From contig JAHLKC010000201.1 of the NCBI GenBank assembly GCA_025449115.1, positions 1 to 49,750 on the forward strand: a stretch of DNA of 49,750 nt. The letters run 5' to 3'. Of this stretch, positions 22,284 through 34,153 are shown in pieces (position 1 is the stretch's first letter; each line of letters begins with the position of its first letter). The notes beneath the pieces were generated by a model. It did not search any database. It saw nothing but the letters and a program-made list of their open reading frames with translations, and was not told the DNA's origin. The translations under genes and the position numbers were made by a program. Source of the DNA: Chytridium lagenaria (taxonomy: Eukaryota; Chytridiomycota; Chytridiomycetes; Chytridiales; Chytridiaceae).

Positions 22284-22794
22284 ATTTTATTTTATTTTTG
22301 TTATGTTGTTTTGTCTATCATGTCTTTTTTGGTCTTTTTAGGATTGTTTTATTGTAGCTATCTATGTACCTCTTTTTTTTTGGTTTGTGCAGTTCTATTT
22401 TTCCATTCCTGTCAAGGTTTTCTTTTCATTTTCCATCAACGGCTTTTTCGCCAATCTCGGTTCTATGTTGCTTAGACACGTGTTGCTTGAAATATATTTC
22501 CTATTTCTTCCGAAAAAAAAAGATAATCACTTCCCCTTCCACATTATCCTCGCGTCAATGAGCAATGGGTTACGACTTGAGGCGAAAGAAATCAGATTTA
22601 AAGAACGGTGTTTTAAGCAACATTCTTAGCGTCAAATGAGAAGCTAATTTCCTCATTTAAAAGAACTCAACCGACTCTGTCCTTTCGATCAATAATACGA
22701 GAAGACCCTAAAACGGCTTTTTTGCAAATGCAGATAAGATAGCATGTAAACTATATTCTTCAGCCGTAAAAGCCAATTTGTTGAACAGAAGATA
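22284..22794. other. Convergent 3' intergenic
   Basis: T-rich sequence after the stop of the coiled-coil gene facing the stop of copy 6 on the other strand. No gene is supported. Confidence 0.55.
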
Positions 22795-25097
22795 CTAAAA
22801 GGACCGTTGCAATCGGCCAGCAATCAGCAACGACGTATCCCTCCACAACCCCGTCTCCGCCACTAGCAAGACCCCAACAGTACTGCAAGATAAGAACGTT
22901 AAAAAATGAAATGCTGACGCGGACAGCTTGCTCGACTTCATTTCCTTGGCGCAACGAGAAAAATCAATCCCCATGATCCGTGTCTCCGCGTATGCACAAA
23001 GCACTTCTGTTATAATCGCAAATGGAGGCCAAGTAAAAAAACGCACCACCAGCTCCTTGTACGTGACGTTAGAGTAAGCTGATGCCCATACATGGACGTC
23101 TGGGAGGCTCGCAAAAAATAAAACCATCAAAAAGGCGATGCAACGGGAAGACCATTCCGCTATCATGGACCCAAGACGGAGATATCCGAAGAGAGTCCTA
23201 TCATCCATTGGCTCAAAAGAACTTGATGACTCTGAAATATCAACATAAGAACTCTCGTTTGAATTGACATCCAGGACTGCGTTTAGTTCACAGACCAGCT
23301 CAGAACTCGGCAATATGTTTTGTGTAGACTGCTTTGAAATATTGAGATTCATTCCACTATTTCCTGTTGAAAATCTTTTCCCCATATTCATCGTGTTTTG
23401 AGGTCCCAGAAAATCAAGACGACTGGATTCGTAAATGTTTGATGTTCCTTTGTAGGTCACCGATTCCTCCGAAACGATCGTCCCAGCACCAGTAGAGTGA
23501 GCTGCTGAATGTTTTACCGAAAACGTTGCCACTGACGGCCTTGGAGGTGGTGGAAGCAATGGTGAATGGATCGTTACAGTGCGCGCCGCAGGTGTGACTT
23601 TGCTTGCAGACACCTCCAAATTTGAGTTTGGCTTAACAGACACTTGACTGTCTTGCGATGCAGGATCCGTTTTTGGTTGCTTTTTAGGCACAAATGCACC
23701 CAAAGCCAACGCATCTTCCTTCATGCTATCCTGCTGTCTCAAAGAGGTTCTTCGTCGTTTAGGTGACGCCAAGTCCAGATTAATGCAAGATTTTCCCTTC
23801 TCCTTTATCATTTGGTGAGCATGTTCACCCGTTTGCTGTAGAGTTTCACCAGGAAATTGTTCAAGTTCAGACCCGACACAGTCAGAAGGCACCACCGAGA
23901 CGTTTTCTGTGCCGTTATTCTCCATGCAGATACTGTTGTCGTCAAGATCGTGACGTGACAAAGGCACGACTCGTTTTCTAAGCCATAATTCCCTAGCGTA
24001 GCACGTCACGACGCGTTCGATGGCATACGAAATTTGTAAACCAATGGTTGACGAGTAATAAAAGCGAGCAGATGATGCTTTGTAAACCATGATATTTCCG
24101 ACATTGTTCCAAAGACCTTCTTGACTATAATTACAAAGTTACTGATGTGATATGAAAGGATCAATCACCTAATAACGAAAACCATCTTTACAGTGTTAGC
24201 ATCGAGTCTTGGAGATGAAGCAATGGATTACCTTTGAGACATTGACAGCAATCTCTTCTTCTCGCGTTGTAGGCCGTGGAGTCTTCCAGACTGGAAGAAC
24301 GGTTTTTGTCAGCCATATTAGCAGATATCGAAAACACGGAAAGCTAAAGGAGGATTAATAATATTTGCAATACGGCACTTACGCCACGCCAATTAAAATG
24401 TAATTGATGACGATAGATGTCGCGCTCTGTCTGCCTTCATCATCTATAGACGCCTGCGCTCTGGCATTCGAAATAAAGATGCAGAACACGGATGCTGCAC
24501 TGCAAATACGTCAATCGTTTCCAAACGGATAAAAGAACATTCTTACAAATAGCTCGTGAGTAGCAGGATGTAGACTACAACCGTCTGTAAGACCTTAATG
24601 ATCTGTGGAAGAACAGGTTCACCCTTGGCCCAGAAAAAGGTACTCGTGCAAAACAACGCCATCAAAGTAAAGAGCGGTATAACCCTCTGAAAGACATAGC
24701 CCCATCCAAGCAGATTCGCATCAAAGATCCAGGATGAAACCATGCAGATGTTCCCGACAACTGCAAAGATGGCATAGTCGGCAAGTGGTGATATGAGCAG
24801 TTTTTTGTTGGCAAGGGTTGACACCCCGCTTGTCCTAAAGCAAGTGAGATTGTCGAATGTTGAACGACAGCCTTACCGACATCCAAGGAAGAACAGCGTC
24901 CCGAAAACTACAGCATCGTCTTTGTACGGGATGCCAGTTCTCGAGAGGCAAGTTGCCAAAAATATATACCGTGCGGCCAGCAGTACCACGGCGGCACAGA
25001 CCGTTATGATCAGCGCATTGATAAAGACCACAGGAGCGCACTGGAGGAATGGCAAAACGACGTGGACAGCATGCCTTTTAGCGGCCGCATGAGCCAT
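22795..25097 (-). CDS. Multi-TM family protein, copy 6
   Basis: Readable minus-strand copy. Exons: 24877-25097, 24547-24834 (288 nt, as in copy 3), 24383-24499, 24232-24343 (112 nt, as in copy 3), and a final exon from about 24136 to 22795. The last exon is one long open frame apart from a probable missing base near 24123. The start MAHAAAKRHAVHVVLP is longer than in the plus copies. Exon 2 begins SGVSTLANKKLLISPLADY; exon 5 has LWNNVGNIMVYKASS, then a longer, more divergent loop of about 280 residues, with GAFVPKK in place of NAFEPNR. The C-terminal module (LFGYLRLGSMIAEWSSRCIAF, then CAYAETRIMGIDFSRC) is well conserved. This copy shows that the family is old enough for substantial divergence while keeping exon structure. 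Function unknown. Confidence 0.75.
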
Positions 25098-25249
25098 AGT
25101 TCCCGCATGAACTTATGGAAGCTTTAGATGTTTTGAGACCCAGAATGGTTCTGCGAACATCTTTGAAAATCATTGCAACCAATCTTTGGTATATAAGCTA
25201 TGTTTTCCCCACACAAGGGCTTCAGGTGATTTAAGCACTTACAAAATGC

Positions 25250-26440
25250 TATGGATCACGTCCGAGTTTTCGATGGCCAGGAGGTCTTCGATCCAAAGAA
25301 CTCTGAACTTCGTCTCGTCTGCAGATGACTAAATTACAAAAAGGCACCTACGAGATAACAGGCTTCTTTCTGTTACATTAGATTCATATACAGCTGCATA
25401 AAACATTTTGAGAACGCACGCCTTCTTTCCATCTAGAATACTCCGGCAAATGCTCCAATTCCCGTTTCGGCCTTATCTCTTTTACGCTTTTCGAGAAATA
25501 AATCACCATAATGCCAAACTGTGCGTGCGTGCAGAGGATTTCCACTAAAAAACCCAGCAGGCGACCATGTAATGAACCGGATCATTAATCAATAGCTTTG
25601 ATGCTGCCGTAAATGAGGCCAATTTCATAACGTCCGTAGCCCGACGAAAAGAAGGGCCATCATAAAGGCAATACAGCGTCATCTCCATCCGACTATGATA
25701 GTTCCAAGACGTAAGCAGCAGACGACGACTTTTCCGTTCAAGAGTACTAAAGCTTCATCATCTCCTAGGTCCGATATTAAGATCGAACGCTATTCTGCAG
25801 CTTTCTCGACACCAAAGTTAACGAAGAGGATTTTCACGCGTCGAGTCTGGATGTCTTCTTGATAATATCGGTGAGTACATCAGTATAAACTTGTTCTTGC
25901 AACGTCTCTTTCTTTTGTCGACATAATAGTCAGTTTGCGTGATAAATAAATCAAAGCACCGGTATTCCCAACTGTGACTTCCACAATCGCATTGGTGCCC
26001 GAATCATACTCTCATCAGTGCCCGTATCAGAGGCCTTCCAATAATTCCGTATAGGCCGTAAAAGCAAAAAGGCTCAGGGATAGGCGGTGACAACAAAGCG
26101 TAAAACTATGTGCGAATAGCTCTACACTTCAGAAAGTGACGAAATGAATCGCGGCAGAGATGAAGATGGCTTCATTGGCAAAATTCCAAGCTGCAGCTAT
26201 ACTGCAAAACATTAGCACTCCGTAAATATACTGTGCTCACCGAAATCCAAGGAATAAAAGGATAATGAAGAATGTTATTTTCATACATATCCCCGATGCC
26301 GATATGCATGAAACCAGATGTATAAAACAGGTAAGTACCAGGACGATTACCTAGACATTATGAATGCAATGAGCATGGGATACTAGAGAATGACCAGAGA
26401 GCAGCACCAGAAAGGTACAGAGTCTCTGATGCCTTGATGG
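25250..26440 (-). pseudogene. Multi-TM family remnant, copy 7
   Basis: Minus-strand remnant upstream of copy 6. The clearest piece (about 25640-25725) reads LRLGTIIVGW then RCIAFMMALLFVGL, aligning with LRLGSMIAEWSSRCIAFLMVLFF of copy 6 across an in-frame stop. Weaker resemblance to exon 1 is seen near 26230-26350 (HLVSCISASG..., ending FLGFR). Stops and frame changes are far denser than in the neighbouring copies, and no open exon of useful length remains, so this one looks genuinely eroded rather than only mis-sequenced. Confidence 0.5.
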
Positions 26441-27231
26441 GAAATTATAAACCACTTTGGAAAGCGGTCATTGGGAACTATGGATAGAGTATTTGAAGCC
26501 GTGGATCTGCTCTGCATTGGATTGATGTTTCCTCAATCTGGTAATGAAGATCCTGCATCAGAAGGCACTTTCCCGAACCATAATTCTCTTGTCTTTCCCG
26601 GTGACATCAAAATTCAAGGTAAGCACGCATGCTCACTACATCACATCATCACCCACACAGATGCACTGACGGAGTGCAAGTTCACCAGCTGACAATTTTT
26701 CGGGGTGTGCCCATCTACAGGGTTACACAGCTTGATTGATCGGTCTTTTTCAGCTCTAATTGATTTTGTGAGTGTCATCAGAGGAGACCTATATGCGAAG
26801 GCCGTCATCTATCCCATCCATCACATCATATCGGAGACCATCAATCATCAGCCCTTCAAGTCATATATCGGAGGATGCTAAGGAGCTGGATTCTGGAGGA
26901 TGTGGATGTGGGGGTTTGGCATTGATGGCAAACGATTTTACTGGAGAACCTATGATACCTTTCTTTCTTTGGACATGCTTTTGGTTCGAGGGACGAAACA
27001 CGAGATTCCTTGGACTATAAAGCTGAAAACATGGCGATGGGACTATTTTCTCTGGTTTAGGACGACTGCTAGTATCTGATAGAAGAATGCCGCAGTCTGG
27101 AGCAAGAAGGAGCGGCTTTTGACGGACAATCATAGTTTATCTGAAGAGGACTATATCCCATGCTAGATTTGAAAGGATTATGACTGGAAGGCTAACCGAA
27201 GCGCCTTGATTCTTGCTGCAGATTGCCCATT
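26441..27231 (+). other. Upstream region of RPS7; possible short exons
   Basis: Contains open stretches at 26471-26692 (with a plausible intron 26618-26661) and 26772-27020 (RRPSSIPSITSYRRPSIIS, then a GGCGCGG motif). Neither resembles a known family, and they do not join convincingly. The end of the region is the RPS7 promoter and 5' UTR; CTGCAG at 27217-27222 could be the acceptor of a 5' UTR intron. Confidence 0.35.
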
Positions 27232-27965
27232 ATGAGCGCCCGTGCAAAGATCGTCAAGCCGGTTGGCCAGGAGCCTGATGAGCTCGAGCTCCAGGTTGCC
27301 CAGAACATCTTCGACCTCGAGCAGAACGTTGCCGAGTTGAAGGCTGACCTCCGTGGTCTTCAGTTCAACGCTGCCAAGGAGGTTAGTGTCGATAGGAGTT
27401 TTTTCTTCAGGCATGGAGCCAAACAATGAATTTACATTCACATTTCTCAGATCGATGCTGGCCACGGCAAGAAGGCCATCCTCATCTTTGTCCCCGTTCC
27501 CCTCCTCAAGCAGTTCCACAAGGTCCAGGCCCGCCTTGTCCGTGAGCTCGAGAAGAAGTTCTCCGACCGTCACGTTCTCCTCGTTGCTCAGCGCCGCATC
27601 ATGCGCAAGCCCGTCCGCAACGCTCGTGTTGGCCAGCAGAGGCCCAGGTCCCGTACCCTCACCTCCGTCCACGAGAAGCTCCTCGAGGACCTTGTCTACC
27701 CCACCGAGATCGTTGGGAAGAGGACTAAGGTTCGGATTGACGGGTCTAAGCTCATCAAGGTGTAAGTAACCATGACCGTTTTTGAACTGTCTTTGATTCA
27801 TGTTGTCTTGAGATGCCGTTTTGACTCTGCTTATTGTTCAGATTCCTTGACCGCAAGGACCACACTTCCCTCGAGTACAAGCTTGACACCTTCGCGTCTG
27901 CATACAGGAGGATCACTGGAAAGGAGGTCGTTTTCGAGTTCCCCGTCACTGCCGGCGAGCAGTAA
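27232..27965 (+). CDS. RPS7: 40S ribosomal protein S7 (eS7)
   Basis: Three exons, 27232-27381, 27451-27761 and 27842-27965, give 194 residues with no frame break. The start [10 protein letters not shown] is followed by the family block [13 protein letters not shown] and [11 protein letters not shown]. Exon 2 carries [29 protein letters not shown] and the hallmark [19 protein letters not shown] with PTEIVGKR. Exon 3 ends [14 protein letters not shown]. Length and motifs match the eukaryote-specific small-subunit protein eS7, which takes part in 18S rRNA maturation and sits on the solvent side of the 40S subunit. Introns of 69 and 80 nt have good GT-AG ends. It is the cleanest gene in the window. 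Confidence 0.97.
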
Positions 27966-28287
27966 ATGTTTTTGGTTTCGAACATTGGATGCGCTCGGGG
28001 TCACTAATGGGTTCACGCTGAAGACGCGTTCTTCCATACAAATCATTATGTTTCCTTGTTTAGACTGCAGGGGATATGGTGTTGGGGCATGTAAAACTGA
28101 TCCGTGGAAGGAGGATCCGTCCAGTTTCCTTCCAAATATATTTCATTCGCCTGGGATCCTCGTCGTTGTTGTATGGTTTTTGAATTCCTTGAGGTGAAAC
28201 CGTTATCGATATTTGCAGTTAGTAATATGCTCGTGCATCCCAGACAACTCTGCTAGATCGAGTTGTCTGTTTAGAAAAACTGAAAAG

Positions 28288-31200
28288 ATGTCAACTACTG
28301 CATGCAGACGATGCAGCCAAACATTGAAGCATCGAAGCCCTGGTTTTCGTATCAGAGAGACTGGCGGCCGGAGTTATTCAACGTCTGACGCATCATCAAC
28401 ACAAGGCGCATCAAACGAAAATCCCGATGAGCCTTTAGGAAAGAAGAAGAGGCATCTACGACCATTAGCCTTTGCGTTTCCTGCAACATCATCGCAACCT
28501 TCAAAGCCGACCTCTCATCCTCGTCCAAATGCATTTAATCGACCCTTAAGACCTGCAGCTTTCGGACCCGCACCTACCACCTCATCAGACAGCCCTCTTA
28601 GACAAGCGTTATCACCATCTTCGACTACACAATCTCACCCTCGCCCGATCGTCTTTGAAAAGTCTTCTTTAAGGCTACCATCTTTTGGCGCTCCTTTACC
28701 ACCCGCTGACTCCAAGTTAACGCAAGGTTTTAAAGTGCCGAACACGCTAAAAAGTCCTGAGATAGATGGATTCAAGAAGACGGCTTCCCCGAATTCAGTG
28801 GGAGGGAAACTCGGAAAGGACGTAAAAGAGCAGGCTGATTATCAAAGTGAAGATAAAAGTGATTTTCCTGAGACCAAGAATGCCGCAACTGCAAACGGGT
28901 TCAACGATGCTTTCCCTGACATTGACGACGCTGGATTTGAAAAGAAAGTAACTCGGCATAAAGGTGAAAAGAAAATCAAGAAACCAATAGAGGAGGGACG
29001 GAAAGAAGTGGCAAGTAAAAAGCTTTCACCGAAAGCGAAGGAGGAGTTGAGAAGGAAGAAGTTGATTGAGGCTGAACTGAAGGCGAGGCCGGTGCAGCGA
29101 GATATTTTCATTCCGACAGGGATAAGTATCGCGAATTTGAGCGCGGTTCTAAAGATTCCGTTCGAGAAACTAGCGAGGATTCTGAGAAAGATGGGGTTCG
29201 AGAACACGGCGTCGAATTTTGGTAATATCTTTAACGTTTTAATGTCAATGTTTTTTTGTTGTTTTAACTCGGATTTCTGCAGTCTTATCATCGGAAAACG
29301 CGAGTTTGATCTGTATGGAGCTTGGGTATAATCCAATTGTTGCCGAAAATGCCATCGTCGATATCGACATTAAGCAAAGGTTTAGTTTGCTCGTTCTGTC
29401 ACGTTATTAATATTACAAAGGCCGGATCCGGAAGACTGGAGTATCTTTCCTCACCGTCCACCAATAGTAACCATCATGGGCCACGTAGATCACGGCAAAA
29501 CCACCCTCCTAGACTCTCTTCGAAAAACGTCTGTCGCGAAAGGTGAAGCTGGTGGCATTACTCAACATATTGGCGCGTTTTCTGGTACGCAAACACCGCG
29601 TTTGCAAAACTCATGGTTTTAGTGAAAATGCAGTCGGGGAAGCAAATTACGTTTTTGGACACACCTGGACATGCTGCATTCTCGGCTATGAGAAAGAGGG
29701 GTGCGAATGTGACGGATATTGTGGTGTTGGTTGTGGCGGCAGATGATGGTGTTATGCCGCAGACGTTGGAGGCGATTAAACACACTATTGCGGCAGATGG
29801 TACTTGCTTTTGGTACCTGTAATCTAATAACCCGTTTAGTACAGATGGTTGTTGCGATCAACAAGTGTGATAAGCCAAACGTGAAAATTGTGGGTATCAG
29901 TGTCGTGGAGCACGTTTGTTAAGTGTGTTTTAGGATGATGTGAAGTTGGATCTTTTGAAAAATGGCGTTATCCTTGAGGAACATGGTGGTGACATCCCCG
30001 TAGTCTTAGTTTCGGGGCTTACGGTGATTATTGTTTTTCCATGTCGCTTTTCTCGCTGCGTGGTTTCTCCGGTTAACTGGCTAAAACCTGTTTCGTTATT
30101 AGGGCAAAGGATTGATCGAGCTTGAGGAGACAATTCTTACGTTAGCGGAATTGGCTGATATAAGAGGTGACCCAAGTGGTCCCACCGAAGGTTTTGTCAT
30201 TGAATCTCGTATGGTAAAGGGACAAGGGTAAGTTTCTAGTACATTCTCTCTTTGCAGTTTTGTATCGATTGTATGTGTTCTTACAGATTGCTACATCCAG
30301 CTTCGTATCGTCTCTCATTGTACAGCGTGGCACATTGAAAACCGGCCAATTCATTGTCGCCGGCCAAACATGGTGCAAATGAGGTCCATAGTGGATTCCA
30401 CGGGCAAAAGACTTTTGGAAGCCACTCCTTCAACTCCGGTAGAAGTTTCCGGATGAAGGTTTCCTATAGCAGGAGATCTGGCCATCGAAGCTTTGGATGA
30501 GGTAGCCCATACCGTTTCACCCATTTCTAATCATCCTTTAGGAACTTGCCAAAGCTGTTGTTGACGGACGCAAGGAAAAGCAGAAGCGTGACCAACTCAC
30601 AGAGTCGATTGATAGCTTGAATAAACAGAGAATGAAGGTTGCAGAGTTGAGGATGTGGAAGTGGAGGTTGGGAAGCCGACGTTGCATCTTATCTTTAAAG
30701 GTAGTTCTTGGTCTGTGTTTGATGTGCTTTATTTTAACAAAGGCGACGTGAATGGATCTTTGGAGGCGATTTGCGATTCCGTTCAAGGCTTACCATCTCA
30801 TGAGTCGTACCTAACATTGTTTTTTCGGGGGTTGGCCGCACCTGCGCTTTCTGATGTTGAACTCGCCGCCGCCACGCATGGTACGCACTTCCCTCCCCTC
30901 TACTGATCATTCTTAGCAACACTTATTGCATTCAATACACCCGTTGAAAAAAAGATTGTGGCTGCCGCTAAATCCGCGAATGTGACTTTGCAGCTACAAT
31001 ATTGTGTATGAACTGTTTGGATTCGGTAAGGAGATGATGTCGGAATTGTTGCCGCCTGAAGAGATTGTCGAAGTGATAGGGGAGGCGGATATTTTGCAGG
31101 TGTTTGATCAATGTCAAGGGGAAAAACGTCAGAACCTGTTGCGGGGTGTAGGATTGTGAGTGGGAAAATTTTGAGAAATGAGAGAGTGAAGTAAGTTTTT

Positions 31201-31541
31201 AACCCTCCAGGCTTTCCTTTTTTTCTGCAATATCTTTTTTGGTTTATTCATATCGTGTATTTTATTTTGATTGCTCACATTGCTTTAGGGATTGAACCGT
31301 GATGGCCGGTGTCATCTTTGACGGTAAAATGATTTTTGGAAATCTCAACTAATCTGGTACTAGGCTCATTGAAGACATTTAAACATACAAAAGGACATTA
31401 ATGAAGCAAGCAAAGGGATTGGAATGTGGTATAGGCTTTGAAAAGTTCACGGGGTTCAATGCGGGGGACAAAGTGATTTCCTATAAAATTAGGATGCAGA
31501 AACGGAAAAATACAATAAATCTTTATGATATAGATTTTTGA
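28288..31541 (+). CDS. IFM1: Mitochondrial translation initiation factor IF-2
   Basis: GTPase that brings initiator tRNA to the mitochondrial ribosome. The ATG at 28288 gives a Ser/Arg/Thr-rich, mitochondrial-targeting-like N-terminus and a long Pro/Ser linker, then the IF2 N-domain helix region ([19 protein letters not shown]). G motifs follow: [10 protein letters not shown] (about 29479), [22 protein letters not shown] and, at the G5 position, SGL. Conserved pieces continue: [15 protein letters not shown], then domain III (GSLEAICDS), domain IV and the terminal [16 protein letters not shown] ending in a stop at 31539-31541. About nine short introns are visible, for example 29586-29623. Single missing bases are needed near 30228, 30380, 30455, 30640, 31005, 31110 and 31155. 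Since this gene is normally essential for mitochondrial translation, these are more likely sequence errors than decay. Confidence 0.9.
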
Positions 31542-31621
31542 TAGAAACTTGTGGAGTTTCCGTTATTTTAACATGGCACTGTTTCATATGTACGTAGATT
31601 GAGCAAAAAACTGCCCCCGTT

Positions 31622-33484
31622 TATTTTTTTCGACCTTCTAAATACATGTCATTTCCGTACATCAATCCTGTCTCGGCGACAAAAAAAGATCCAATGATAC
31701 TCATTGTCGCCAGGACAATAAACACATAAGAATTCAACCGTCAACCCGCTCATCCCAAATTCCATCACACTATCCACGTAATTAAAATCCAAAATGAACA
31801 TCTCCATCCACATGGAGACGATTTCAAACATGACGCATACCGCATTTGTGATAAAGAAGCGAATGATGAGTTCCCGATTCCGGACTCTCCCGAAAATCAA
31901 ACGGACCATGACGCGAGTTCCGGCATGGGAGACTAAGAGAAGAAGGGTGTAAAACGCGATGCAGCGAGATGACCCAGTCACTGATGATGCTGCCGAGACG
32001 AATGTATCCCGTAAAACGTCCCAGGATTTAATGGAATAAAGGGTGATTCTGGTAGATCTTGGGGAGGTTTGGAGTCAACGAGGTTTTGAGGTATACTCTT
32101 CCGATTGAAGTGATGGATAGCGGCCTCTGGATCCATGACACCTCCGGATGTTTGGAGTAGGATCATTCTACTTGATAAAATGGTTTCAAGTCTTTTTAAT
32201 GGGCTTTCGTTTAATTTTGGGAGTGATTTTAATGTTCCTTCTAAAAATTTATGTTAATGTGGATTCGGTCATGCCTTTTTTTTTTTACCCCGAACGATTT
32301 CGTGATATGGTTGAACGAATTTTCGATATTGCCGTTCTGGAAGTTGAAGGTCTTACGCGGTCATTCTCTTGTATTGATTCGGCGGGAGTTGTTTCCTCAG
32401 CTTCGACTTGCCATTTGGAAACGATGTTCACTTTTAAATTTGGTGTGATGATAGTGTCCGCACTAACAGTCTACAAAGGATAGCGGCGATAGTTGATCCA
32501 TAGTAAACCATTTTCGTTTGAAGTACGGAGTATAATTAGCTCGCTCACTGTTCTCCCAGACTAAATCAAAGCTGTAGAAGTTTATGGTTAGAGCTTAAGG
32601 AAAAGGGTCTTCAATTACCAAGTTCCGAAATTTAGCTTAGATACATGAGACTCCATTTCTTCCTTTCGAGTTGTTGCTATTGGTGGTTTCCACACGTTGT
32701 ATTTTTTCTATTTAATAGCTGCATCCCGTAAGTAAGGATAGGAAACCTGTAAAAGTTAGAAGATGTTTGTTAAAGGTCCAACACACCCTACACCTAGCAG
32801 AAAAACAAGACGACACGTAATCCATAGCGTTTTCATGGTTGATTGCATGTTTTCGATGCTGAACATTGGAGAACAGGATGAAAACAATGGAGAGGATCCT
32901 TGTTTTGCGTTAAACAATACTCCATACATCCTCTTACCATGTCAATCCAACCATTACGAAATACTCCAACACTCCTTTCAAGCATTTAACAATGTTGACC
33001 TTCACGGCGTTCGACGGGATCCAGATTAACAGGGAAACAAAGGCGGCGCTGAACACGAGATACACGGGTATAAAGATCTGTGTCGAAAAGATCACGATAT
33101 TGAGATCCGGGTTCAACATCCAAGTTGCGACAAGCATCCCATACTTTAAACAATTGCAAAAGTGCGTAATCCACAGCAGGTGTCAACACAAGTCGGGTTT
33201 TTGCGAAAACACTTGGACAAGTCGCTCTGCACTCGGAAATAAGAAAGAGGGCTTTAAGGCTTCTTGGCTCACCTAAAGTAGGAGAACACTAGAATGCCAA
33301 ACACTTGAGCATCTTCTTTATGTGGGATACGGAGGGTTGGATGAAGACATGTTAATAGAAAGATGCCCTTGAGGCCGAGAATGAGGAGGGCGGCGATGGT
33401 TGAAAGCAAGGATGTATGTATGGCGATGGGAGGCGCACTTGCTAGTAAGGAAGACCAAACTCTTCCCCAGGATGGAAGCGGCAT
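31622..33484 (-). CDS. Multi-TM family protein, copy 8 (divergent, frame-broken)
   Basis: Minus-strand divergent copy. Exon 1 (33273-33484, 212 nt) reads MPLPSWGRVW, then a membrane span and HKEDAQVFGIL, aligning with YKDDAVVFGTL of copy 6. Exon 2 starts at about 33231 (AKTRLVLTPAVDY) and ends EYFVMVGLTW near 32936, with one break near 33137. Exon 3 (about 32790-32900) ends RLVFLLGVG; exon 4 (about 32630-32745) has FPILTYGMQLLN and EEMESHVSK. The last exon is broken, with a short loop lacking a clear AFEP motif. The C-terminal module reads SSRCIAFYTLLLL, ELIIRFF and LDFNYVDSVMEFGMSGL, then VAETGLMYG, stopping at 31622. The conserved exon plan confirms membership. Several of the breaks need more than one base, so true decay is possible. 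Confidence 0.6.
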
Positions 33485-33487
33485 GTT

Positions 33488-33504
33488 ACGGGAACAATTC
33501 CCGT
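33488..33504. promoter_or_regulatory. Perfect inverted repeat at the start of copy 8
   Basis: ACGGGAA-CAA-TTCCCGT: 7-bp arms around a 3-nt spacer, ending 3 nt from the copy 8 start codon on the minus strand. It could be a dimeric factor site or an mRNA hairpin. No other copy has it. Confidence 0.45.
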
Positions 33505-34153
33505 GAGCCTGTGGATGATGCTTGAAGTTGGGGAAAAGAAATCATTGGGAGATCAAAGGAAGGTGGAGATTGTCGGGGAATCTTTCCTTAGCACAAGCCA
33601 CAATGACTGGATTCATGGTGTAGCTTTTTTGGGGGGTTCATCGAAATGAATGCGTTGGGACAGATATCAGCCGGTCAGAAAGGATTTACTTTTTTTTATT
33701 CATGATGTAGGACCCTTTCATACCCACTTTTAATTTTGCCGTCCAGCAGCGTGAATGGGAGCGTTATAGCGGGGTAAGCCTGTCCAGCTTATAGAAAACA
33801 TGTTTTAACAACACACAAGACTGCGGCCCCAAAAATAAACGTATGATCCCGTGCTATAAACACAGTGTCAACGCAACAGCTTTTGCTCCACACACAAGCG
33901 GAAGGTGTCGATAAAATTGAATATGAAGGGCCGTCCCCCGTAAAAATTGCCAAATGGACGCTGGTTAGTAACTTCGTATGGTCCCACAGGATCACAAAAA
34001 GTAGGATCATTACGCGCCGCTTATATTCTATGTCTCACCGCACCTCTGTTGTTGAAGGTTTTGAAAATACCAATTGCCGCGTATATTTATTTGATGGGCA
34101 AGCCTTTTTACTAATAATTACATGCAGATTTAAGCCAAAAAACATCCACAAAT
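33505..34153. other. Intergenic, no gene seen
   Basis: Lies between the 5' end of copy 8 and the 3' end of the C2H2 gene. An open frame at 33865-34254 overlaps the 3' end of that gene on the opposite strand and has no recognisable features. Confidence 0.5.

Noticed and set aside
27178..27801. 207-codon minus-strand open frame
   Set aside because: Exact antisense of RPS7 exons and intron; RPS7 is certain on the plus strand.
32148..32483. 111-codon plus-strand open frame
   Set aside because: Lies opposite the loop exon of copy 8, which is supported by homology on the minus strand.
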